Positions 15,962 to 24,107 of a DNA stretch of 64,000 nt are shown here, in pieces. The stretch comes from an uncultured Clostridia bacterium (lineage in GTDB: Bacteria > Bacillota > Clostridia > Christensenellales > Borkfalkiaceae), in the NCBI GenBank assembly GCA_949282385.1, contig CASDOP010000006.1, forward strand, positions 1-64,000. The letters are read 5' to 3'. Each line of letters begins with the position of its first letter. The first letter of the stretch is position 1. The translations under genes were made by a program, and so were the position numbers. The notes under the pieces were generated by a model, which saw only the letters and a list, made by a program, of their open reading frames with translations, was not told the origin of the DNA and ran no database searches.

Positions 15962-16525
15962 TTACTTGTGCATATCCAGCCATTCGCGGCGCAATATGGC
16001 GTACTGAACGGTATTTTCGTATATCGGCGAGCCGTCCTCCTCGTTGACGAAGGACACGAATTCCATGAACTCGCCCTCGCGGCGCATGCCCAGCCTTTCG
16101 CACAGTCGCTGCGAGGAAAAGTTGTAATCTTCGGTATAGGCGTATATGCGCCTTGCGCCCTTTTCCCCGAACAGATAATTATAGAACGCTCTGACCGCCT
16201 CGAACGCATAACCTTTGCCCTGATAACGTTCATTCAACATCCAGCACGGGCTGAAAGTGTCATTTTTCGGATTATCTTCTTCGGGATTGGTCGCCTCGGA
16301 CACGGCTTCAACTTCGCCTATCACCTTGCCTTCCGACTTCAGGACGATTGCAAAGCACACCTCGTCCCCGCCCAAACGCTTTTTTATCAAATTTTCGGCT
16401 TCATGCACGCTGTTGAGTTTCATGCAGGCAAAGCAATGAACGCTAGGCTCTCTGAGATATTCGTAAACGTCGGCGGCGTCCTCTTTCCTGAACGGACGAA
16501 GTATCAGTCTTGATGTTTCAATCAT
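15962..16525 (-). CDS. GNAT acetyltransferase, RimJ/RimL-like
   Basis: A 187-residue protein beginning with the subfamily signature MIETSRLILRPFRKEDAADVYEYL. Acetyl-CoA-binding motif A reads NERYQGKGYAFEAVRAFYNYLF, followed by NFSSQRLCERLGMRREGEF. These features place it with the RimJ/RimL ribosomal-protein or antibiotic acetyltransferases; the real substrate is unknown. The start at 16525 is preferred over an upstream ATG that would lie in a terminator. Confidence 0.88.
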   Translation of the reverse strand: MIETSRLILRPFRKEDAADVYEYLREPSVHCFACMKLNSVHEAENLIKKRLGGDEVCFAIVLKSEGKVIGEVEAVSEATNPEEDNPKNDTFSPCWMLNERYQGKGYAFEAVRAFYNYLFGEKGARRIYAYTEDYNFSSQRLCERLGMRREGEFMEFVSFVNEEDGSPIYENTVQYAILRREWLDMHK

Positions 16526-16564
16526 AGAATTTTCCGAACATAATTCATTTTGATTAATTATAGC

Positions 16565-16611
16565 AAAAAAAACGGGCAACTTCAATAGCTGTTCGCAATA
16601 TGTTGCCCGTT
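16565..16611 (-). terminator. Terminator after the 16709 gene
   Basis: A 10-bp stem (16571-16580 / 16602-16611) with a 21-base loop ends in eight T on the minus strand. It separates the hypothetical gene from the acetyltransferase. Confidence 0.7.
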
Positions 16612-16656
16612 AAAGTTATTTATTTTTAATATAAAATTTATATTATGCTTTTTCGG

Positions 16657-16685
16657 TGCGGGGCGCGCAACTCGCGCGCCCCGCA
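16657..16685. repeat. GC palindrome, 12-bp perfect arms
   Basis: Arms 16657-16668 and 16674-16685 with a 5-base loop, 23 bases after the stop of the 16709 gene. No T tract is attached; a separate terminator follows at 16565-16611. Confidence 0.6.
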
Positions 16686-16708
16686 CTGCTTTTCACATAT
16701 AAAACGAG

Positions 16709-18127
16709 TTAATCTTTTTTGCCCGATTCCGGTTCACTGCAGTCGCAGAGTTTTTTAATTTTATTGTAAATTTCCTCCGCATCGTTAATGCCTATAAGCC
16801 AAAAGGCGAAATTTATACCTGAAAGGCAAATGCCCCCTTTGGGCTTGATTTTAATAGTCCCCGAACCTTTTTTTATAAAGCTAAGGTGCAATTTCACATA
16901 TTTTATTTGCTCTGTACTTATTAATTTATTAATAAATTTTCCGCAAAAACAATAAATCCTCGTCGGCGTTATGATATACCGCTTTTCATCTTTAGAAAAA
17001 GCGAACGCTATGTATATCGGCACCAGCAGCGCAGGCGCGATAAATATTATAGCGGACACCGCCCATGGCAAATTGCAGAAAAAAGATAAAATCAAGCCTG
17101 CCGCCGCCCAGAGAACGGCAAACGGCAACGACCTTTTAATATAATGCGCAAAGCAGGCGCTTTTCTGCGATTTAATATCGACAAGAATTTCCTCGTCTAT
17201 ATCTTCGGCGGTTATCCTGTCTAAAAACATGCAGGCATAATCATAAATATCCTGTCCGTCCGTGTAGCCTTTTTCCCTGACGCCGTTGAGATATGTTATG
17301 TAACCTTTTTTCGTCGGCTCTATGACGAGAGTGTCATTTTTGTGATGTAAAATGAGTTTACCCTCTTTGAGAAGCACATTTTTAGACACAGACTTCAAAT
17401 CGATGTAAAAATCATAAAGACTATCATATTTTTTGCATTGGACACAACATGCGCTCTTGCCGATTTTTATGCTCCAGTATATTTTATCGCAAAAAATATA
17501 CGGCTCGCCCTCATAGGGCAAAAAGTCGATAACTCCGCCTACTTCGCCCGTGTCGAAAGCGGTAACTTTAAAGACAAAACCGCCCTCCTTTACCTCGATT
17601 TCGCTATCGTATATTAAGCCTATGCGGTCGATAAGATTACTTTCCTTTACGCCCTCGAATTTTACCGTTATGATACAGCCCCAGGTCGTATCAAATTCAA
17701 TTTGCGTGCAATCGCCATCTTTTTCCAGCCTTATGGGTATTGCGTCGTGAAAGGACATCGATACATCCATCAGACTTTGAATGTCGTTTTCATTTTTAAT
17801 TTCGAACTGCTCGGGCAGAATAATTTCTTTGGAATATTCTTTGAATGCAGGGAAGTTTTCCGCTGAAACCGCTTTCCCGAAGCGCAGGGCTTTGAATAAA
17901 TTTTTATCCTCAAGCACCCAATCGTAACCTTCCCATAATGATTTTTTGCAGGCAAATTTTTCCCATTCGACAATGAAGACCTGACGGCGGGGACGCCACA
18001 TTTTTATGCGCCTTAAATGAGTGCGCTCTTTATTAAAGGTCAGCACTTCCGAATTCCAACCTGCATTTTTTAACGCAAAGATCGGCGAAACATATTGCTC
18101 TTTGCCATCCGAAATTATTGCAATCAT
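16709..18127 (-). CDS. Hypothetical protein with C-terminal membrane and PH-like region
   Basis: Not recognised. A 472-residue protein: a soluble N-terminal region of about 340 residues begins MIAIISDGKEQYVSPIFALKNAGW, then two membrane spans (about residues 340-385) and a C-terminal tail (YIITPTRIYCFCGKFINKLI ... IKYVKLHL) resembling bacterial PH-like domains. Codon use is visibly more A+T-rich than in neighbouring housekeeping genes. The start is set at the second ATG, with GGAAG upstream. It follows the 18138 gene by 10 bases, so the two form an operon. Confidence 0.75.
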   Translation of the reverse strand: MIAIISDGKEQYVSPIFALKNAGWNSEVLTFNKERTHLRRIKMWRPRRQVFIVEWEKFACKKSLWEGYDWVLEDKNLFKALRFGKAVSAENFPAFKEYSKEIILPEQFEIKNENDIQSLMDVSMSFHDAIPIRLEKDGDCTQIEFDTTWGCIITVKFEGVKESNLIDRIGLIYDSEIEVKEGGFVFKVTAFDTGEVGGVIDFLPYEGEPYIFCDKIYWSIKIGKSACCVQCKKYDSLYDFYIDLKSVSKNVLLKEGKLILHHKNDTLVIEPTKKGYITYLNGVREKGYTDGQDIYDYACMFLDRITAEDIDEEILVDIKSQKSACFAHYIKRSLPFAVLWAAAGLILSFFCNLPWAVSAIIFIAPALLVPIYIAFAFSKDEKRYIITPTRIYCFCGKFINKLISTEQIKYVKLHLSFIKKGSGTIKIKPKGGICLSGINFAFWLIGINDAEEIYNKIKKLCDCSEPESGKKD

Positions 18128-18137
18128 TTTTCTTCCT

Positions 18138-18545
18138 TTATTTATCCGCAATTATGATAGCGCGAGAGTAATGCAGCGGTTTTGCGCAAAGCTCCTCGCC
18201 CGACTTGACCGTCCAACCGAATTTATCCTTGTAATCGTTGAAGCACTTTTCGCAGAACCAGTATTTCATGTCATCTGTGCAATAAAAAATGCAATCTTTG
18301 TCCGTAGTCGCCTTATCCCAGCAAAAATAGCAATGTTCGTGCCAGAAATGACGGATTTTTTCGCCCTCGAGGTATTCTTGCCCCCTGCCCGTCTCTTTCA
18401 CGAAAGAGAACGCGCATTCTTCTATGAGATTGTAAAAGCCGTTCTTTTCGCGACAGGCTTTTTGCCAGAACTCGGGGAATTTAATTTTATAAACGACTGC
18501 GCGCGATAAAAACTTTTCGCCGCCGCACGGAATATTATTTTTCAT
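18138..18545 (-). CDS. Hypothetical protein with cysteine pairs
   Basis: Not recognised. A 135-residue protein with CYFCWDK, CIFYC and CEKC, which could form a zinc ribbon, plus many aromatic residues. AGGAT precedes the ATG at 18545. The last bases of the gene lie 10 bases from the start of the 16709 gene. Composition resembles its partner, suggesting the pair was acquired together; defence, immunity or stress roles are possible but unsupported. Confidence 0.7.
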   Translation of the reverse strand: MKNNIPCGGEKFLSRAVVYKIKFPEFWQKACREKNGFYNLIEECAFSFVKETGRGQEYLEGEKIRHFWHEHCYFCWDKATTDKDCIFYCTDDMKYWFCEKCFNDYKDKFGWTVKSGEELCAKPLHYSRAIIIADK

Positions 18546-18695
18546 ATTTATCCTGCAAAAAACAAAAAAATTTTTACGCCATAACAGACGCATTCAGATA
18601 TACTCAGAAAATATTCGGCAATTCGATTGTACCATATGATGCGCAATCCGTCAATATCGCCGTTTAATACTGCCAGCAAGCGGGTATTTTTGCAT

Positions 18696-18727
18696 AAAAA
18701 AAGGTCAAAAACCCAAGTTTTTGACCT
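18696..18727 (-). terminator. Terminator, possibly the original rlmD terminator
   Basis: A perfect 11-bp stem (18702-18712 / 18717-18727) with a CCAA loop is followed by six T on the minus strand. It lies 20 bases downstream of the rlmD-like stop relic and 131 bases after the stop of the 18859 gene. Confidence 0.85.
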
Positions 18728-18747
18728 AAAGTTGCTTATTTGTACTC

Positions 18748-18777
18748 TTATTTTCTGTTCAGCGCGACAAGCGTTTC
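18748..18777 (-). pseudogene. Relic of an rlmD 3' end
   Basis: On the minus strand the last 30 bases read ETLVALNRK then stop, matching the ETLVVLNRK-stop end of the intact rlmD at 19391 with few base changes. No upstream homology is evident. It looks like a duplicated or displaced gene end, left when about 0.6 kb carrying the 18859 gene was inserted between rlmD and its terminator. Confidence 0.6.
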
Positions 18778-18858
18778 ACATTACCTTTTATTTCAAAGTA
18801 CGGCATTCCTATTAATCCAACGAAAATAGCACATATGATGTATTTTTATCAAAACAAT

Positions 18859-19347
18859 TTATACATTGTCTAATGATTGCAATTTGCTCTTTAAAACAAA
18901 TTTGTTCAAAACTTGCCGTCTGAAAAATAATAGAAATTCTTCGCGCCTGCCGATTGTATATGCCTCATTGGGTACAAGGTAAAATTTACCGTTTAAAATT
19001 AAAAGCAAATATTTTTTATACTTATACAATAGAATATTTTTAATACTCCTCCTTTGCTTATTATCTACATATACGCACCCATTTTCCACTCGAATGATAT
19101 GTTTCTTCGTTGTTCCTTCGAGAAAAACTTTATCATCATACCGTTGGAACAGAAAAACCAAATATGAAAAAATCAGAAAAAAAACAGGCAGCAACCATAT
19201 AACGAGTAAAGCGAGCGGATAAAACAAAACGGCAAATACAGAAAGAATGATTGCAGGCAAAACCGACACATAAAAAACATTTATAAGATTTTTATGATTA
19301 TTAACCGCAACGGCTTTTCCGTCCGTATAAGCATAAAACTCAATCAC
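18859..19347 (-). CDS. Small two-span membrane protein, unknown
   Basis: Not recognised. A 162-residue protein with a short N-terminal segment, two adjacent membrane spans (about residues 24-70) and a basic C-terminal cytoplasmic domain (KKHIIRVENGCVYVDNKQRR ...), a layout similar to YcxB-like or PH-like membrane proteins. It is strongly A+T-rich. It lies between the intact rlmD and the rlmD end relic, so it is probably a recent arrival. Confidence 0.7.
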   Translation of the reverse strand: MIEFYAYTDGKAVAVNNHKNLINVFYVSVLPAIILSVFAVLFYPLALLVIWLLPVFFLIFSYLVFLFQRYDDKVFLEGTTKKHIIRVENGCVYVDNKQRRSIKNILLYKYKKYLLLILNGKFYLVPNEAYTIGRREEFLLFFRRQVLNKFVLKSKLQSLDNV

Positions 19348-19390
19348 TTTTTGCTGTCTCCTCTTTCTTAGACAAACACCTTGAACAATA

Positions 19391-20776
19391 TTATTTTCTG
19401 TTCAGCACAACGAGCGTCTCGATATGTTTTGTCTGGGGGAACATGTCGTACGGCGTTATACTCTCTATTCTGTACGCGCCGTCGCCGTCCGAACGGATTA
19501 TGTTTGCGCCGTCCTCTTTAAGTGTGCCGCACAGCAAGCCCAGATCTCTTGCAAGCGTTGCGGGATTGCACGAAACAAGCACGACTTTTTCCGCGCCGCT
19601 GTTTATGATTGCGCGCACGACGGAACGCTGCATGCCCTTTCGCGGCGGATCGCAGACTATTACCCTTTCGTACCCTTCGGTATCCGAAAGCACCTTATCT
19701 ATATTGTCCTCAACCGTGCCGCAGATATTGAACATTTTATCCTGCAAGTCGTTCATTTCTTTAAGTTCGCCGGCACATACTACCGCCTCTTTGACGACTT
19801 CTATGCCGTAAGCCGACTTACAGCCGCGCGCGAGCATGGCAGTGAGCATGCCGCCTCCGCTGTATAAATCTATGGCGACTGCGTCAGGTGAGCAGACCTC
19901 GTTTACTATTGCCGAATAGAGCGCGGTGCGCACTCCGTCGTTAATCTGCAAAAAGGTGTTTGCGCCCGCGCGGAACTTTATGCCGAGGTCTTCGCCCTCG
20001 AAAAAGCCCTGCCCGCGGCATACTGACCATTTATCCGAAAATATGACGTTGCCCGTACCCGAATTGACGTTGAGAAGAAGGGTGAAATTGGTAAATTCCC
20101 TGTCGAGAATTTCCGCAAAGGCGTCCAGCTTTATGCGCCTTGTCGCAACCACCGTTATTATATGCTTATCCTGAAGCTGACGGCAGACTATGTACCTTAT
20201 ATCCCCCTTGCGCGTCGCGTCGTCGTAGCCCTTATAACCCGAACGGCTCATGAAAAGTTTCAGGCAGGAAATGAGGGTTGAACACCAGCCGCGCTGAAGA
20301 ACGCAGTTATCCACCGACACTATTCTGTGCGAGCGTGGCGCGTAAGGACCGACTATCGGATTGCCGTCCGCATCGTTGCCGACGGGCATGGAAAGCTTGT
20401 TTCTGTAACCGAAAATTTCGGGGCTGGGCACGGCGTCCGACACGGGAAAATCTATGCCGCCGAGCTTCCTTAAGCAATTTGACACGAGTTGCTTTTTGAA
20501 AGAAAGCTGCGCGGAATAATCCATGTGCTGAAGCTGGCAACCGCCGCACTTGGAATAAACGCCGCACCTCGGCGCAACCCTGTCGGGCGAGGGCGACACG
20601 ACGCTTTCTATCTTGCCGTAGATTACGTCGCCCTTTACCTTGAGCGCTTTGAAAGTTACCTCTTCCCCGCCGAGACACCCCGGCACGAACGCCCTTGCGT
20701 TTTCAAGATCTATGACGCCTTCGCCCTCGCTGCCGAGAGTTTTTACGACGCCCTGATAAATTTCATTTTTTTGCAT
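19391..20776 (-). CDS. rlmD: 23S rRNA (uracil-5-)-methyltransferase, RlmD/RumA type
   Basis: A 461-residue SAM-dependent RNA m5U methyltransferase. It has an N-terminal TRAM domain (IYQGVVKTLGSEGEGVIDLENARAF), an Fe-S cysteine set (CGVYSKCGGCQLQH), a SAM-binding IDLYSGGGMLTAML, CDPPRKGMQ, and catalytic LVSCNPATLARDL. Firmicutes paralogs (RlmCD) modify one or both of U747 and U1939, so the exact site is uncertain. The start at MQKNEIYQ lies 2 bases after the preceding stop, so translation is coupled to the membrane gene upstream. Confidence 0.93.
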   Translation of the reverse strand: MQKNEIYQGVVKTLGSEGEGVIDLENARAFVPGCLGGEEVTFKALKVKGDVIYGKIESVVSPSPDRVAPRCGVYSKCGGCQLQHMDYSAQLSFKKQLVSNCLRKLGGIDFPVSDAVPSPEIFGYRNKLSMPVGNDADGNPIVGPYAPRSHRIVSVDNCVLQRGWCSTLISCLKLFMSRSGYKGYDDATRKGDIRYIVCRQLQDKHIITVVATRRIKLDAFAEILDREFTNFTLLLNVNSGTGNVIFSDKWSVCRGQGFFEGEDLGIKFRAGANTFLQINDGVRTALYSAIVNEVCSPDAVAIDLYSGGGMLTAMLARGCKSAYGIEVVKEAVVCAGELKEMNDLQDKMFNICGTVEDNIDKVLSDTEGYERVIVCDPPRKGMQRSVVRAIINSGAEKVVLVSCNPATLARDLGLLCGTLKEDGANIIRSDGDGAYRIESITPYDMFPQTKHIETLVVLNRK

Positions 20777-20778
20777 AA

Positions 20779-21330
20779 TCACTTTCTGATGCGGCAGACG
20801 AACGAGGTTATCCACTTCTGACAGTTGAACATTACATAGTCATACAAAAGGAAAACTATCGTTCCGCCAACGAAAATAAACAACAGAATATAGTCGTTAA
20901 CTATTCTGTAAATTTCAAGTTCTGCGTTGCCTATCGAAGAGCCGAAAACGAGTATGTACATTACCCACAGCGTAAAATCGAACCAGACCGCCTTTACGAC
21001 ATAAGCAATCCACCTGTTTATGTTGAAGCGAAGTTGCAAGGCATTGGCAAGCGGGTGAAGTCCGAAGAACATGATAAAAGGCACGAGCAACCACACCTGC
21101 CCGATTGCGCCGAGCAGGATTGTGAGAATGCAGGTGCCGAAGTAAGCCATTACGTCGCCCGAATAGAAGTTCTTAGCAAGCGGCAGCATAAGGCTGACCT
21201 GAGCCATTATGTAGCCCGTTGCGAGCATGAAGCGGGTGAACGTGCCGAGAAGCAGAAATATTACCGCCAGCGCGCACGAGACTGCCGACAACGCTATTTC
21301 AAATGATTTTGTATTGCGGTTTTTGGACAT
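20779..21330 (-). CDS. Membrane protein of unknown function, 5-6 spans
   Basis: A 183-residue integral membrane protein with about five hydrophobic segments and a basic N-terminus (MSKNRNTKSFEIALSAVS). The opening resembles the first helix of small S-component-like transport proteins, but I see no decisive motif. It lies between the J-like gene and rlmD with 2-3 base gaps, implying one transcript. Confidence 0.78.
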   Translation of the reverse strand: MSKNRNTKSFEIALSAVSCALAVIFLLLGTFTRFMLATGYIMAQVSLMLPLAKNFYSGDVMAYFGTCILTILLGAIGQVWLLVPFIMFFGLHPLANALQLRFNINRWIAYVVKAVWFDFTLWVMYILVFGSSIGNAELEIYRIVNDYILLFIFVGGTIVFLLYDYVMFNCQKWITSFVCRIRK

Positions 21331-21333
21331 ATT

Positions 21334-21966
21334 TTATCCGTTGCAGCACATATTGCAAAGACAGTTGATGCACATATTGATATAGCAGCAGGTGATGCAG
21401 TCCGAGCAGAAATTTCCGCCCATCTGATTATCCTGTGCGCCGTTCATATCCTGACCGCGGTATGCGCTCTGATTGCCGCCCTGCGAAGCGTTGCGCTGAA
21501 TGTCGTAGGCGATTTTATCGTTGAGCTTTTTGTACGCCTCTTTGTACTTTTCGTTGGAAGCGTCGAGGTGCATGGCGATTTCGAGCTGTTTCTTGCTCTC
21601 GTTAACCCAATTCTTGCGATAGAAAACAACGCTCTGAAGATAGTGCCACTGCGCGTTGCGCTCGTTGAAAGCGTCGAGAACGCGCTGCGCTTCGTCAATG
21701 TCTCCGTTCTTTATAAGCTCTTCGACGCGCGTATATGCTTTGCCCGCGTCCTCGGACACGTCCTTATCGGCTTCGGCAAGCTCTGCGAGCAGTTCGCTGT
21801 GAGCCGTTTCGATTTTTGTGAGCATGCGCGCGGCGTTGTTGCCCGCCTCGCCGTCGAGAAATCTGTCTTCGAGATATTTTTCGCGCAATGAAGCATACGC
21901 CGCCTCTATTTCCTCGGCGGTGGCACCTTCGGTCAGACCTAACAGTTCAAGATTGCGTTTGTTCAT
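21334..21966 (-). CDS. Degenerate J-domain protein with Cys-rich C-terminus
   Basis: A 210-residue protein with a J-like N-terminal helical domain (NLELLGLTEGATAEEIEAAYASL) but no HPD: the loop reads YLEDRF, so Hsp70 stimulation is unlikely. A TPR-like middle (DEAQRVLDAF, AQWHYLQSVVFYRKNW) is followed by a Gln/Asn-rich linker and a tail with nine cysteines in 24 residues (CSDCITCC ... CNMCC), perhaps metal-binding or lipid-modified. It overlaps the DUF5685 gene upstream by 20 bases, a pairing also seen in other Firmicutes. Confidence 0.82.
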   Translation of the reverse strand: MNKRNLELLGLTEGATAEEIEAAYASLREKYLEDRFLDGEAGNNAARMLTKIETAHSELLAELAEADKDVSEDAGKAYTRVEELIKNGDIDEAQRVLDAFNERNAQWHYLQSVVFYRKNWVNESKKQLEIAMHLDASNEKYKEAYKKLNDKIAYDIQRNASQGGNQSAYRGQDMNGAQDNQMGGNFCSDCITCCYINMCINCLCNMCCNG

Positions 21967-22831
21967 TTTTTACTTCCTTTTTACCCGTTCCGCACCTGCC
22001 GTAAACAAGCAGACGCGTCCTTGTGGGTATTCCCAATAAAATTATGTTGTCGGTAAGGTCGTGATTAAAGCCGAACTTTACCGAAGAGAGATGAATTCTC
22101 ATGTCGGCGAACAGCGAATTGAACAGAAAGTTAATCTCATCCGCGTTCTTTCCGACCGCCTCGCTCTTCGTCGCGCAGCCGAACGCCCTGTTGAGAACGT
22201 TGTACCTGCCTTTCTTCACATCCTTATCGTAATCGTCGAACGCGTCGGCGAGGTAAACCCATTTGCCTATGTCGTAGCACAGCGCAAAGGTGTGCTCGTC
22301 CGCCCTGTCGCCGAGGACGTAGTCCGAAAGTCTTGCCATCATCTGCGCCGTGGGTTCGCACGCTTCGTCTATGACCGAACAGCCCCTCTCTTCGAGGGCG
22401 CGCTGGCTTTCCATGCTCGAGGAGATTATTTCCGCCGCTTTCGGGTGTTTTTTCAGCGTGCGCTTATAGCCCTTTTTATACAAAAAAGCAAACATGCCCT
22501 TCTTGTCGCCGTCGAGCTTGTCGTCCAACAGCTTATAATATGCGAGACAGCTGTTGATACAGCCCAGGAGAATTGATATATCGTCCTCGCGCGCCATGTA
22601 TCTTTTTTTGAGGGGATGAAGAGCGCACCTGCGCTTTTCCACCTTTACGTCCTTTGCGGCGAGGTTGTGCATGAGCGCGGACATGAAAGCCATGTCGTAA
22701 GTGAGCGCCGTGCGCGCCACCTGACCGCTGCCCTGCTTTATTGACTTGCACATGCCGCAATAGAGAGCCTTGTACAGCATCTCGTCCTTTATGAACATGT
22801 GCGGTCTTTCGGGATGAATGTAACCAAACAT
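21947..22831 (-). CDS. DUF5685 family protein
   Basis: A 294-residue protein beginning MFGYIHPERPHMFIKDEMLYKALYCGMCK, the DUF5685 start with its conserved YCGMC. Two acidic motifs, DDKLD (103-107) and DAFDDYDKD (196-204), are spaced like the metal-binding aspartates of class I isoprenoid synthases. This raises the possibility of a related all-helical fold; that is inference. It is partnered with the cysteine-rich J-like gene by a 20-base overlap. No Shine-Dalgarno is obvious. Confidence 0.8.
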   Translation of the reverse strand: MFGYIHPERPHMFIKDEMLYKALYCGMCKSIKQGSGQVARTALTYDMAFMSALMHNLAAKDVKVEKRRCALHPLKKRYMAREDDISILLGCINSCLAYYKLLDDKLDGDKKGMFAFLYKKGYKRTLKKHPKAAEIISSSMESQRALEERGCSVIDEACEPTAQMMARLSDYVLGDRADEHTFALCYDIGKWVYLADAFDDYDKDVKKGRYNVLNRAFGCATKSEAVGKNADEINFLFNSLFADMRIHLSSVKFGFNHDLTDNIILLGIPTRTRLLVYGRCGTGKKEVKNEQTQS

Positions 22832-22899
22832 ATTTTGAGCGGCGCGTTATATCCTTTTGCCGACGCGCGCCTTGCGCCGCCGCGTGCGCGGTTATTAAA

Positions 22900-23898
22900 T
22901 CAAAGCTGATAGAAACCTATTTTTTTATAGACTTTGGCGAGCGTTCTTCCCGCTATAGCCGAAGCGCGTTCAGCACCCTTTTTTAAAATGTCGTCGAGGT
23001 ATGCCTTGTCTGCGAGCAGCCTTGCCTGCTCCGCCTGAATGGGCGCGAGCTTTTCGGCTACAGCTTCGCCTACAGCCGTCTTGAAGTCGCCGTAACCGCA
23101 GCCTGCAAACTGCCTTTCGCACTCTTCCACGCTCTTTCCCGTGAATACGCAGTATATCGAAATGAGGTTGCTGACGCCCGGTCTGTTTTCGGGGTCGTAT
23201 TTCACCTCTGCGAGGCTGTCCGTAACGGCGCGCCTGAATTTGCGCATTATCGTATCCTTATCGTCCGAAAGGAAAACCGTGCCGTTGGCATTTTCGGAAG
23301 ATTTGCTCATCTTCTTTGAAGGGTCGAGAAGGTCGTTGATTTTCGCGCCCATCTTCGTATACACTCCCTCGGGGACGGTGAAAGTGGGCGAATAGATATT
23401 GTTGAACCTTATTGCTATGTCGCGCGCGATTTCGAGGTGCTGACGCTGGTCCACACCAACGGGAACGACGTCCGCGCGGTACAAGAGTATGTCCGCCGCC
23501 ATAAGAACGGGATAGTCCATAAGACCCATATTAATATTGTCTGCGTGTTTAGAAGATTTATCCTTAAACTGCGTCATGCGTTCCATTTCGCCGACGTAGG
23601 TGAAAGTGTTGAGCACCCACGCAAGCTCGGCATGCGCGCTGACGTGCGACTGAAGGTAAAGTATACACTTTTCGGGGTCGATGCCGCAGGCGATGTACAG
23701 CGCGAGAAGTTCAAGGGTATTGCGCCTTAAATCTGCGGGATTCTGCCTTACGGTTATGGCATGCATGTTGGCTATGGCAAAAATGCAGTCATACTCGTTC
23801 TGCAGGGCGCACCAGTTCTTTATTGCGCCGATATAGTTTCCGAGAGTAAGTTTATTTGTTGGCTGAACAGCCGAATATAAAATCTTTTTTCCTTCCAT
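22900..23898 (-). CDS. trpS: Tryptophanyl-tRNA synthetase
   Basis: A 332-residue class I synthetase charging tRNA-Trp. The TLGNY (TIGN-type) signature is in SAVQPTNKLTLGNYIGA and the KMSKS loop is in DPSKKMSKSSENANG. Length and ends are normal. Its own promoter lies just upstream. The about 39-base leader is mostly a hairpin, and no T-box element was found. Confidence 0.97.
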   Translation of the reverse strand: MEGKKILYSAVQPTNKLTLGNYIGAIKNWCALQNEYDCIFAIANMHAITVRQNPADLRRNTLELLALYIACGIDPEKCILYLQSHVSAHAELAWVLNTFTYVGEMERMTQFKDKSSKHADNINMGLMDYPVLMAADILLYRADVVPVGVDQRQHLEIARDIAIRFNNIYSPTFTVPEGVYTKMGAKINDLLDPSKKMSKSSENANGTVFLSDDKDTIMRKFRRAVTDSLAEVKYDPENRPGVSNLISIYCVFTGKSVEECERQFAGCGYGDFKTAVGEAVAEKLAPIQAEQARLLADKAYLDDILKKGAERASAIAGRTLAKVYKKIGFYQL

Positions 23899-23914
23899 AT
23901 TTTTCCCTACGGGG

Positions 23915-23934
23915 TGCGCGGAGCGTTCCGCGCA
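23915..23934 (-). other. Hairpin at the 5' end of the trpS mRNA
   Basis: A perfect 8-bp stem (23915-23922 / 23927-23934) occupies the first bases of the predicted trpS transcript, about 16 bases before the ATG. It may protect the 5' end or tune translation. Confidence 0.5.
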
Positions 23935-23943
23935 TTTTTAATC

Positions 23944-23973
23944 ATTTTATCACGCGGAGGGCGAAAAAGTAAA
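23944..23973 (-). promoter_or_regulatory. trpS promoter
   Basis: On the minus strand TTTACT (23968-23973), an 18-bp spacer and TAAAAT (23944-23949); predicted start near 23937. Confidence 0.6.
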
Positions 23974-24046
23974 GCGTTTACCTAAACAAGCGCCTTCATT
24001 CACCCAAATTAGCCGCATATTACACAGTTATTACACAAAATTTTTT

Positions 24047-24076
24047 GCGGCGGAGCGCAAAATTGCGCTCCGCCGC
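24047..24076. terminator. GC hairpin after the GT28 gene
   Basis: A 13-bp stem with an AAAT loop, centred on 24061, lies 31 bases after the stop of the glycosyltransferase gene. The minus-strand tail begins with A rather than T, so termination would be weak or rely on the hairpin alone. Confidence 0.5.
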
Positions 24077-24107
24077 GCTTTATTAAGCATTTTTTTCAAT
24101 ATTCGCC

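Larger units (their letters stand above)
18546..18858. other. Gene-free A+T-rich region with an rlmD relic and a terminator
   Basis: The 313-base region holds a terminator (18696-18727), a remnant of an rlmD 3' end (18748-18777) and otherwise nothing I can support. Confidence 0.6.

Noticed and set aside
23899..24107. T-box leader upstream of trpS
   Set aside because: The T-box signature and the specifier stem are absent; the predicted leader is about 39 bases.
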